Source: JACVRW01 sp035705985 (GTDB lineage Bacteria > Actinomycetota > Thermoleophilia > Solirubrobacterales > Thermoleophilaceae). Taken from it: a stretch of 30,164 nt of DNA. The stretch covers positions 1 to 30,164 of the forward strand of contig DASSVP010000054.1 of assembly GCA_035705985.1 (NCBI GenBank), given 5' to 3'. The translations under genes were made by a program, and so were the position numbers. The notes under the pieces are model-generated. The model ran no database searches and had not been told where the DNA came from. It worked only from the letters and a program-made list of their open reading frames with translations. Position 1 is the stretch's first letter. Every line of letters starts with the position of its first letter. Shown piece by piece: positions 20,065 through 27,278 of the stretch.

Positions 20065-21237
20065 GTGCCCAGCTCCCCGCACGCGGCGGTCGCAGCCGCA
20101 TTCCTGATCCACTCGACCGTCTCGGGGACGTGGGCGCCGCGGCTGCCGGCGATCAAGGAATCGCTCGACCTGTCGGACGGGGAGCTCGGTACAGCGCTCG
20201 TCGGCCTCGCGATCGGGCTCGTGGTCGGGACGAGGCTGGCCGGTGTACCGGTGGACCGTTTCGGAAGCCGGCCCATGATGAGGGCCGGCTTTCCGCTGCT
20301 CGCGGGCACGCTGCTGCTGCCGGGGCTGGCGGAGAGCGGGGCGACGCTGTTCGCCGCGCTGCTCGTGCTCGGCATCGCCAGCGGCGCTCTCGACGTGGCG
20401 ATGAACGCGCAGGGGATCGAGGTGGAGCGACGGCTCGGGCGGCCGATCCTGTCGGGGCTGCACGGGCTCTGGAGCGTCGGGCTCGGGATCGGCGCGGGCG
20501 GCGCCGCGATCGCCGCGGCGATCGACGTGGGCCCGCTCGAGCACTTCGCCGTGGTGGCCGCCGTGCTGGCGGTGGCCTCGCTCGTGTTCCTCCGGGGGCT
20601 GCTGCCGGCCGACCGGCAGCCGGCCGCCGACGGTTCCGAGGAGCCGCGGATACACGTCCCCTGGACGCCGGCGCTCGTGCTCCTCGGCGTGATCGCGTTC
20701 TGCTCGTTCGTGGGCGAGGGCGCGGCATCGGACTGGAGCGCGGTCTACCTCACCCAGGAGCTCGACTCATCGCCCGCGCTGGGCGCGGTGGCATTCGCGG
20801 CGTTCGCCGTGACGATGGCGATCGCACGCTTCGCCGCGGACCCGCTGAGGGCGAAGCTCGGGAACGTCGTGCTGGTGCGCGGGGGATCGCTTACCGCGGC
20901 CGTGGGACTGGGCCTCGCGCTTCTCGTTCACGAGCCGGCCGCCGGGATCATCGGCTTCGCGCTGCTCGGCCTCGGCCTCGCGCCGGTCGTGCCGATCGCG
21001 TTCAGCGCCGCCGGCGACCTCGACCCACGGGCGACCGGAGTCCTGGTTGGCCGGGTGGCGACCATCGGCTACGTCGGCTCCGTGGCCGGCCCGATCATGA
21101 TCGGCTGGCTGGCGGAGGGCACGAGCCTGCGCGCGTCGCTCGGACTCGTGGTCGTCCTGGCGGTGGTGATCTCGCTGTCGGCGCGGCCCTGCAGCGCCGC
21201 GCGCACGCTGGGCAGGCCGCTCCCGGTCGAGCTCTAG
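20065..21237 (+). CDS. MFS transporter (YbjJ/fucose permease-like)
   Basis: A 390-aa, 12-helix major facilitator. It starts AAVAAAFLIHSTVSGTWAPR, carries LAGVPVDRFGSRPMM in the 2-3 loop (a motif A variant), then LDVAMNAQGIEVERRLGRPI and LSGLHGLWSVGLGIGAGG, which resemble the YbjJ/FucP-like branch. The second half includes GEGAASDWSAVYL and IGYVGSVAGPIMIGWLAEGT. GTG start at 20065, with CATGAT 6 nt upstream, so possibly leaderless. Substrate unknown; small sugars or metabolites are typical. It stands alone, divergent from the two-component genes. Confidence 0.9.
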   Translation: MPSSPHAAVAAAFLIHSTVSGTWAPRLPAIKESLDLSDGELGTALVGLAIGLVVGTRLAGVPVDRFGSRPMMRAGFPLLAGTLLLPGLAESGATLFAALLVLGIASGALDVAMNAQGIEVERRLGRPILSGLHGLWSVGLGIGAGGAAIAAAIDVGPLEHFAVVAAVLAVASLVFLRGLLPADRQPAADGSEEPRIHVPWTPALVLLGVIAFCSFVGEGAASDWSAVYLTQELDSSPALGAVAFAAFAVTMAIARFAADPLRAKLGNVVLVRGGSLTAAVGLGLALLVHEPAAGIIGFALLGLGLAPVVPIAFSAAGDLDPRATGVLVGRVATIGYVGSVAGPIMIGWLAEGTSLRASLGLVVVLAVVISLSARPCSAARTLGRPLPVEL

Positions 21238-21245
21238 GCCCGGCT

Positions 21246-21311
21246 GGCGGAAAACCGACGCCCGGACGGCGGCTCGCCCCCATGGTCCGGCGGCCCCGCA
21301 GCGGCGATCTT
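21246..21311 (+). promoter_or_regulatory. upstream element shared with 5318-5383 (copy B)
   Basis: Begins 9 bp after the MFS stop and ends 6 bp before the ATG of the secreted protein at 21318. The first 40 bp match copy A at 34 positions, with the left 18 bp identical, and CCCGCAG and GCGATCTT recur near the right end. The inverted repeat of copy A is not kept here, which favours a promoter or protein-binding reading over an RNA hairpin. Confidence 0.6.
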
Positions 21312-21317
21312 CCGGGC

Positions 21318-23273
21318 ATGACGATCTCCCGCCTTCTCCCTGCCAAGGCCGCCGCCTGTCTCACGACCGCATGCGCGCTCCTCGTTCTGGCCTCGTCCGC
21401 CGACGCGGCCGTGTTCTGCGTCGACGATCCGGCCTGCCCGGCCGGCGGTGAGCCCAAGGACTCACCCGCCGCGGCGATGGCCGCCGCGAATGCGGACGCG
21501 ATCGAGGACACGGTCCGCATCGGGCCGGGGAGCTACGCGATCGCGGGCCTCGGCGGGAGCAACCCGGTCGACATCGTCGGCGCCGGCATGGACGCCACGA
21601 AGCTCACCTATACGGACGACTCGATGGGGATCTACCTGAGCCATCCGGCCTCGTCCGTCGAGCACCTCACGGTTCGCGCGACGCTCCCGAAGACGGAGGG
21701 GATCCGGCTGAAGAACGGCGCGGACGCCTCGGAGGTCGCGGTCACGGGACCGGACAGCGCAACCGGGACCTACGGCTTCGTGCTCGAGGGGTCGGGCTCC
21801 GTGCTGGAGGGGGTCGTCGTGGACGTCGCCGACGGGACCGGCGCCGCCGGAGTAACCGCCATCAACGGCAGCGGCGCGCTGCGCGATTCCCGGATCACGG
21901 GCCCGATCGGCCTCGGGGGAAGCCTCGACGTGAGGCGCACGGTGGTGCGCGCCTCGATCGGGCTGCGGCCATTCGGGGCCACGATGAGCGCGAGCAACGT
22001 CCTCATCACCCGCCATCCGCGGCAGACGACGAACGTCTTCTATGGCGCGAGCGTCACGAATGGCAACAGCAATCAGAACGCCGCCCTCGCAGCGTCCAAC
22101 CTGACGATCGACGGCCGGGGCACCGGGCAGGGCATCACCGTCACTTCGAACTTCAATCAGGGCGTGACGAGCGGCATCGCGACGGCCACGATCACCGGCG
22201 CGATCGTGCGCGGAGTGAATCAGCCGATCGTTCGGATGGGCAAGTCCGAGAGCGAGACGGCGAGCGTGGACATCTCCTACTCGTCGTACAACGCGAACTG
22301 GGTCAACTCGAGCGGTCCGGGCGTGCTCGTCCAGACGACCGGCAACCACACCGGCAACCCCGATCCACGCTTCGTGGACCCGGCCGCGATGGACTACCGC
22401 CTGCGCCACGACTCACCGCTCCTCGACGCCGGCCGGCCGACGCCGCTCCTGGGAGAGGAAAATCCCGATCTCGCGGGCAACGAGCGAGTCCGCGACTCCG
22501 ACGGCAACGGCAGCGCGATCCGCGACATAGGCGCGTACGAGTACCAGCGCCTCGCCCCGACGGCCGAGTTCTCGGTGTCGCCGCTCCCGACGCTGCTCGG
22601 CGACCCGACCGGCTTCGACGCGTCGGGCAGCACCGACCCGGACGGCGACCCGCTCGCCTATGCCTGGGCCTTCGGCGACGGCGCCACAGGCTCCGGCGTG
22701 AAGCCCGCGCACGTATTCGGCTCGGCGGGGTCGTTCCCCGTGGCGCTCGAGGCCATCGACCCCACCGGCCTGAGCTCCAGCGCCGCCGGCACCGCCGAGG
22801 TCGCCCCGCGGCCGCAGACCGGCGGGTCCGGCTCGGGCGGCGAGTCGGGCGGGCCCGGTGCGACGGAAGCGTCCGGCGCGAAGCTCGGCGCCTGCGCGAA
22901 CCCGCTGACGGGCACGGCCCGCGCTGACGTGCTGACCGGCGCCGCCCTGGGCGAGCTCGTGCGAGCAGGCGCGGGCAACGACCGCGTGCGCAGCGGCGCC
23001 GGCGGCGACTGCCTCTACGGGCAGCGCGGCAACGACGTCCTGCAGGGCCAGGCCGGCCCCGACCGGCTGACGGGCGGTCCCGGCGCCGACACCCTGGTGG
23101 GCGGCTCCGGCCGCAACGTCGTCAAGGCCGGCCCCGGCAACGACCGCGTGGACGCGGCGAACGGCACGCGCGACCTCGTCGACTGCGGCCGCGGCCGCCG
23201 CGACGCCGTGAAGGCGGACCGGGCCGACCGCCTGCGCGGCTGCGAGCGCGTGCGCCGGGTGCCCAAGCGCTAG
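21318..23273 (+). CDS. secreted beta-helix protein with PKD and RTX-like domains
   Basis: A 651-aa exported multidomain protein. Signal peptide residues 1-30 (CLTTACALLVLASSADA). Residues ~31-405 form a right-handed beta-helix with repeats such as SSVEHLTVRA, GSVLEGVVVDVADGT and ASNLTIDGRGTGQG, closing with the DIGAYEY motif (403-409) seen at the end of choice-of-anchor Q/beta-helix domains. A PKD domain follows at ~416-497 (DPDGDPLAYAWAFGDG), then a Gly/Ser linker. From ~530 come hemolysin-type glycine/aspartate repeats (GAGNDRV, RGNDVL, GPGADTL, GPGNDRV) that usually bind calcium. There is no LPxTG or TM anchor. Likely a surface or extracellular glycan-related protein; catalytic activity not evident. 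Confidence 0.88.
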   Translation: MTISRLLPAKAAACLTTACALLVLASSADAAVFCVDDPACPAGGEPKDSPAAAMAAANADAIEDTVRIGPGSYAIAGLGGSNPVDIVGAGMDATKLTYTDDSMGIYLSHPASSVEHLTVRATLPKTEGIRLKNGADASEVAVTGPDSATGTYGFVLEGSGSVLEGVVVDVADGTGAAGVTAINGSGALRDSRITGPIGLGGSLDVRRTVVRASIGLRPFGATMSASNVLITRHPRQTTNVFYGASVTNGNSNQNAALAASNLTIDGRGTGQGITVTSNFNQGVTSGIATATITGAIVRGVNQPIVRMGKSESETASVDISYSSYNANWVNSSGPGVLVQTTGNHTGNPDPRFVDPAAMDYRLRHDSPLLDAGRPTPLLGEENPDLAGNERVRDSDGNGSAIRDIGAYEYQRLAPTAEFSVSPLPTLLGDPTGFDASGSTDPDGDPLAYAWAFGDGATGSGVKPAHVFGSAGSFPVALEAIDPTGLSSSAAGTAEVAPRPQTGGSGSGGESGGPGATEASGAKLGACANPLTGTARADVLTGAALGELVRAGAGNDRVRSGAGGDCLYGQRGNDVLQGQAGPDRLTGGPGADTLVGGSGRNVVKAGPGNDRVDAANGTRDLVDCGRGRRDAVKADRADRLRGCERVRRVPKR

Positions 23274-23328
23274 TGGTGCGTCCAGGCTCCAGGGAGAGCC
23301 GGACGAACAACGTGCCTGAGCCCTAGAC

Positions 23329-23904
23329 CTAGAGCGGGATGTCCCAGAGCGGGAACCAGCGGGCCATGTCCTCTTCCCATGGCAGCTCGGCCCCCAGCTG
23401 CGACTTGATCTGGAGCTCGCGCTCGGTGTTGCGCGCCTGTTTGCCGGGCGCCGGCACGAACGGGTAGTAGGCGCCGCGCTTGAAGTTGTAGATGAAGTAG
23501 ATCGGCTTGCCGTTCTCCGAGAAGCCGAACACTGCGGCCAGCAGGCGGTCGCCGTAGCCCGCGCCCTGGAGCTGCACGGACACGGTGTTCATAGCCACGA
23601 CGAGGTCGTCGAAGTCGGCGTCGCGCAGGATCAGCCAGCGGTAGCCGAACTCGTCGTCGTGGGTCGTGACCTGCGTGCCGGTCTCCTCGGCCGTGCCCGC
23701 CAGCAGCTCCTCCGTCTCGGCCACGATCTGCTTGAAGTCGGCGGTCCCGATCGGCTGGAAGACCACGCCTGCGCACTCGCGGTGCTTCAGGCCGAGGCCG
23801 GTCTCGAGCGTGATGTTCGCGGTGGTCATCGCGAACAGGCGGTCCGGCGCCGCTGCCTTCAGCTTCCCCTTCGAGCCGCCGAGAAGCGCGTCGAAGAAGC
23901 CCAC
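23329..23904 (-). CDS. pspAB: PspA-associated protein PspAB
   Basis: A 191-aa cytoplasmic protein that I recognise as PspAB: MGFFDALLGGSK at the start, TANITLETGLGLKHRECAGV, DEFGYRWLILRDADFDDLVV, AAVFGFSENGKPIYFIYNFK, RGAYYPFVPAPGK, and the conserved end WFPLWDIPL. PspAB is encoded with pspA, pspAA and htpX in many actinobacteria and archaea and is taken to belong to the membrane-stress machinery; its biochemical role is not known. GTG start 4 nt behind the htpX stop, so the two are one transcript. The 55-bp gap to the secreted protein gene holds nothing clear. Confidence 0.85.
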   Translation of the reverse strand: MGFFDALLGGSKGKLKAAAPDRLFAMTTANITLETGLGLKHRECAGVVFQPIGTADFKQIVAETEELLAGTAEETGTQVTTHDDEFGYRWLILRDADFDDLVVAMNTVSVQLQGAGYGDRLLAAVFGFSENGKPIYFIYNFKRGAYYPFVPAPGKQARNTERELQIKSQLGAELPWEEDMARWFPLWDIPL

Positions 23905-23908
23905 GCGG

Positions 23909-24820
23909 CTAGGCGGCCGTGCCCTGGAGCTGCGACTCGAGCTGCTGGAGGCGCTCGATCCGCTTCTCCATCGGCGGGTGCGTGGAGAACAGCGCCTGGA
24001 CCACGCTCTTGACGCGCACCGGAACGATGAAGAACGCGTTCATCCGCTCGAGCCGCTCCGCCTCGCGCAGGTCGCGCGAGGGCAACTGCTCGACCGCGCT
24101 CGAGATCTTTACGAGCGCCGCGGAGAGCGCGCTCGGACGGCCGGTGACGATCGCCGCGCCGCGGTCCGCCGCGAATTCGCGGTAGCGCGACAGGGCCATC
24201 ATCAGGAAGAACGAGAGGATGTAGACCACGAACGAGACGAGCAGCACGATCGCGAAGCTCGGGTTGTCGTCGCCGTCGCCGTGCCCGCCGCCGAAGAAGA
24301 AGCCGAACTGCGTGATGATCGCGGCGATGCTCGCGAAGAACGACGCGATGGTCATGACCAGCACGTCGCGGTGCTTCACATGCGCCAGCTCGTGGGCCAT
24401 CACGCCCTCGAGCTCGCTCGGCGACAGGCGGCGCATGATGCCGGTGGTGGCGCACACCGTCGCGCTCTTGCGGCTCCGGCCGATCGCGAATGCGTTGGGC
24501 AGGTCGGTGTCGGCGACCGCGATCTTCGGCTTCGGGAGGTCAGCCTGGATGCAGAGCTTCTCGATCATCGAGTGGAGGCCGGGCGCCTGCTCGGGCGAGA
24601 CCTCCTTCGCGCCCATCGACGCGAGCGCGAGCTTGTCCGAGAAGAACAGCTGCGCAAGCGAGAACAGCCCGAGGATGACGACCGTGGTCGCGAGGCCCGC
24701 GCCCGCCTGCACGATCACGACGAACAGGGCGACATACAGAAGGCCAAGCAGGAAGATCGTCAGGAGCACCCGAGCCTGAAGCCCGGCATCGCGGGGGAAC
24801 ACTGCTTTCTGCGTAGCCAT
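23909..24820 (-). CDS. htpX: HtpX-family membrane zinc metalloprotease
   Basis: A 303-aa M48 peptidase of the cytoplasmic membrane that degrades damaged membrane proteins. TM spans at about 18-37 and 40-60 precede the catalytic domain. The zinc site is HELAH (His143, Glu144, His147), with the third ligand in REFAADR (Glu215). Two more hydrophobic spans lie at about 155-176 and 188-211. The HPPMEKRIERL motif near the end is typical. Start placed at ATG 24820 with TAATCT 7 nt upstream; a longer reading from 24847 would add nine residues. Co-transcribed with pspAB. Confidence 0.92.
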   Translation of the reverse strand: MATQKAVFPRDAGLQARVLLTIFLLGLLYVALFVVIVQAGAGLATTVVILGLFSLAQLFFSDKLALASMGAKEVSPEQAPGLHSMIEKLCIQADLPKPKIAVADTDLPNAFAIGRSRKSATVCATTGIMRRLSPSELEGVMAHELAHVKHRDVLVMTIASFFASIAAIITQFGFFFGGGHGDGDDNPSFAIVLLVSFVVYILSFFLMMALSRYREFAADRGAAIVTGRPSALSAALVKISSAVEQLPSRDLREAERLERMNAFFIVPVRVKSVVQALFSTHPPMEKRIERLQQLESQLQGTAA

Positions 24821-24827
24821 GACATGA

Positions 24828-24833
24828 AGATTA
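24828..24833 (-). promoter_or_regulatory. -10 box for leaderless htpX-pspAB operon
   Basis: TAATCT on the minus strand fits TANNNT and ends 7 nt before the ATG at 24820, with no SD in between. It supports the shorter start. Confidence 0.45.
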
Positions 24834-24915
24834 GTGACCGCTCGCAACGGCTCTTGCAGAAGCAGGACAACGGGTTGCCGGTGCGAGGCGCCTTGCTAGA
24901 GTGCGGCCGTCGCGA

Positions 24916-24958
24916 GCGCTGAATTCCCCTGCATAACGCGTGGAAACGGGGGGAACCC
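24916..24958 (+). promoter_or_regulatory. leader motif resembling one half of a c-di-AMP (ydaO) riboswitch
   Basis: The order GCGCTGAAT, a CCCC arm, a short loop, a GGGG arm and GGAACCC resembles the first junction of ydaO-type c-di-AMP aptamers (GCCGAAT, short stem, GGAGGAACC), which often precede cell-wall hydrolase genes in actinobacteria. The second half of the aptamer (GGGGTNAATC and the closing helix) is not visible before the signal peptide starts at 24974. So it is at best a partial or degenerate element. Confidence 0.3.
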
Positions 24959-24973
24959 GGCGGTGCTCGAGCC

Positions 24974-26134
24974 GTGATGAAGAAGAGCTTCCTGCTGCCC
25001 ATAACGCTGGCCATCGTGGCCTTCCTCGTTCTGCCCCTGCCCGGGCTGTCGGCGCCCCTGTCCACGCGCATCGAGGAGAAGAAGGACCAGATCCAGCGAC
25101 ACAAGGCAAAGGAGGGCGTGCTCAGTACCACGATCGAGCGCTTCAATACCCGGATCGACGCCGTGCAGGGCGAGATCAGCGCCACCGAGCGCCAGCTCGC
25201 GCGCGTGCAGGACAGCCTCGACCGGCAGAAGGCGAAGCTGCTCGCCGTGCGCGACAAGCTCGAGGAGGCGCGCGACCGCCTCGAGCGCCTGCGCAGCGAG
25301 CTCGGCACCTCACGCCGCGTGCTCGCCGCACGGCTCGTGGAGATCTACAAGGCCGACTCGCCTGACGCGCTCACGGTGATCCTGTCCGCCGACGGCTTCG
25401 GCGATCTGCTCGAGCGAGCCGAGTTCCTCGACCGGATCTCCGACCAGGACCGCGAGATCACCGACCGCGTGCGCGTGCTCCGCGACAAGGCGAGGGACCA
25501 AACCGTCCAGCTCGCCGACCTCGAGGAGCAGGAGCAGCTGGCCGCCGAGCGGATCCTCTCCGAGCGCAACCAGATCGCGGCGGTGGAGCAGCAGCTCGAG
25601 GGAGCGCGCGACCAGCTCGCCTCTGCGCGCGCCGACAGGGCGGGCGCGCTGGCGCAGGTACGCCACAGTCGCGTGGAGCTCGAGGGTGATCTGAAGGCGC
25701 TCGAGGCGGAGCAGGCGCGCGTGCAGGCGGCGATCCAGGGAGCCTCCGGCGGCAGCTTCAAGCAGGGAACGGGCCAGCTCGGCTGGCCGGTGAACGGCGC
25801 GGTCGTGTCCCCGTTCGGGATGCGCTGGGGACGGTTGCACGCCGGCATCGACATCGCCGCGCCGAGCGGCACGGCGATCCACGCCGCCGACGGCGGCCGC
25901 GTGATCCTCATGGGCTGGGTCGGCGGCTACGGCAACTACACCTGCATCCAGCACACGAGCAGCCTCTCGAGCTGCTACGCGCACCAGTCCAGCTTCGCCA
26001 CCTCGAACGGCGCATCCGTCAGCCGCGGCCAGTTGATCGGCTACGTGGGCTGCACGGGCCACTGCTTCGGCGACCACCTGCACTTCGAGACGCGCGTGAA
26101 CGGGTCCCCCGTCGACCCGATGGGCTACCTCTAG
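24974..26134 (+). CDS. secreted M23 peptidase with coiled coil (EnvC/LytM-like)
   Basis: A 386-aa exported peptidoglycan hydrolase or hydrolase activator. Signal peptide ~1-27 (LLPITLAIVAFLVLPLPGLS). Residues 30-255 are a long charged coiled coil (TRIEEKKDQIQRHKAKEGVL and beyond), with VLAARLVEIYKADSPDALTV in the middle, as in EnvC and CwlO-type proteins. The M23 domain (~270-386) has the zinc ligands His289 and Asp293 (HAGID) and His370 (HLHFE), plus His337 in YAHQS, so it appears active. Four cysteines (324, 334, 360, 364) in the M23 domain could form two disulfides. GTG start at 24974, or ATG at 24977. Confidence 0.92.
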   Translation: MMKKSFLLPITLAIVAFLVLPLPGLSAPLSTRIEEKKDQIQRHKAKEGVLSTTIERFNTRIDAVQGEISATERQLARVQDSLDRQKAKLLAVRDKLEEARDRLERLRSELGTSRRVLAARLVEIYKADSPDALTVILSADGFGDLLERAEFLDRISDQDREITDRVRVLRDKARDQTVQLADLEEQEQLAAERILSERNQIAAVEQQLEGARDQLASARADRAGALAQVRHSRVELEGDLKALEAEQARVQAAIQGASGGSFKQGTGQLGWPVNGAVVSPFGMRWGRLHAGIDIAAPSGTAIHAADGGRVILMGWVGGYGNYTCIQHTSSLSSCYAHQSSFATSNGASVSRGQLIGYVGCTGHCFGDHLHFETRVNGSPVDPMGYL

Positions 26135-26138
26135 CGAG

Positions 26139-27278
26139 GTGACGCGCGCCTTCACCCTCGTGACCGCGGCGCTCGCGGTAGCGACCCTCGCCGGGCTGGT
26201 GCTCCTGTGGCCCGGCGAGGTCGAGTCGCAGATCGCGCAGGGAATCGCGGTCGAGACCGAGACCGCGACCGTCGAGCGCGTGGAGGAGGAGGCGTGCCCG
26301 GGTTTCACCGGGCAGGACTGCCAGCTCGCCACGGCGCGTTTCGAGAGCGGGCGCGAGAGCGGGAAGCGGGTCGAGGTGCAACTCGGCGGGGGCGGCCTCG
26401 ATCCGGACGTGGACCCGGGCGACAAGGTGCGGCTCGCGAAGGCGCCCGAGCCGCCGCCCGGCTCGGAGGCCGTGGCCGGCACCGGCTACACGCTGTACGA
26501 CTTCGAGCGCCGCGGCCCGATGCTGTTGCTCGCGGGGCTGTTCGTCGTCGTTGTGCTCGCGTTCGCGCGCTGGCGCGGCGCGCTGTCGCTCGCCGGCCTC
26601 GCCGTGAGCCTCGCCCTGGTGCTGGTGTTCGTCGTGCCGGCGATCCTCGACGGGGAGGAGCCGCTGCTCGTTGCGGTGGTCGGCTCGCTGGCGATCGCGT
26701 TGATCACGATCCCGCTGGCGCACGGCTGGGGGCCGAAGAGCATCGCCGCGCTGCTCGGAACCGCGGCGAGCCTGATCCTCACGGCGCTGCTCGCGCTGCT
26801 GTTCACGAACCTCACGCACCTCACCGGGCTCGCGAGCGAGGAGGCGATCTTCCTCCAGGTCGGGGGCGCGGACGTGTCGCTACAGGGGCTGCTCCTCGCC
26901 GGAATGGTGATCGGCGCGCTCGGCGTGCTCGACGACGTCACGATCAGCCAGGCGTCGACGGTGCTCGCGCTGCGCCGCGCGAACGCCTCGTTCGGGTTCC
27001 GCCAGCTGTCCGGGCGCGCGCTGAACGTCGGCCGCGACCACGTGAGCGCGACGGTCAACACGCTCGTGCTCGCCTACGTGGGGGCGTCGCTCCCGATCCT
27101 GCTGCTGTTCAGCGCCGCCGACCTGGGTGTGAGCGAGGCGGCGAACCTCGAGGTGGTGGCGAAGGAGATCGTCGCGACGCTGGTGGGGTCGATCGGGCTG
27201 ATCGCGGCCGTGCCGGTGACCACGGCGCTGGCGGCTCTTCTGGCTAGCGAAACCGCCGGAAGCGACCAAGCCGCTTGA
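26139..27278 (+). CDS. YibE/F-like membrane protein
   Basis: A 379-aa membrane protein. One N-terminal span (~4-22) is followed by an extracytoplasmic region with EEACPGFTGQDCQ (two Cys), then about seven hydrophobic spans. The YibE/F family hallmark GALGVLDDVTISQASTVLAL lies near residue 265. The function of the family is not established; a transport role is often suggested. GTG start only 4 nt after the peptidase stop, so the two genes form an operon. The 3' end overlaps the convergent subtilase by 35 bp. Confidence 0.88.
   Translation: MTRAFTLVTAALAVATLAGLVLLWPGEVESQIAQGIAVETETATVERVEEEACPGFTGQDCQLATARFESGRESGKRVEVQLGGGGLDPDVDPGDKVRLAKAPEPPPGSEAVAGTGYTLYDFERRGPMLLLAGLFVVVVLAFARWRGALSLAGLAVSLALVLVFVVPAILDGEEPLLVAVVGSLAIALITIPLAHGWGPKSIAALLGTAASLILTALLALLFTNLTHLTGLASEEAIFLQVGGADVSLQGLLLAGMVIGALGVLDDVTISQASTVLALRRANASFGFRQLSGRALNVGRDHVSATVNTLVLAYVGASLPILLLFSAADLGVSEAANLEVVAKEIVATLVGSIGLIAAVPVTTALAALLASETAGSDQAA

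Noticed and set aside
20130..21317. Upstream extension of the beta-helix protein frame through the MFS gene
   Set aside because: The frame is open for 396 codons only because stops are rare at this GC content. The signal peptide at 21318 marks the true start.
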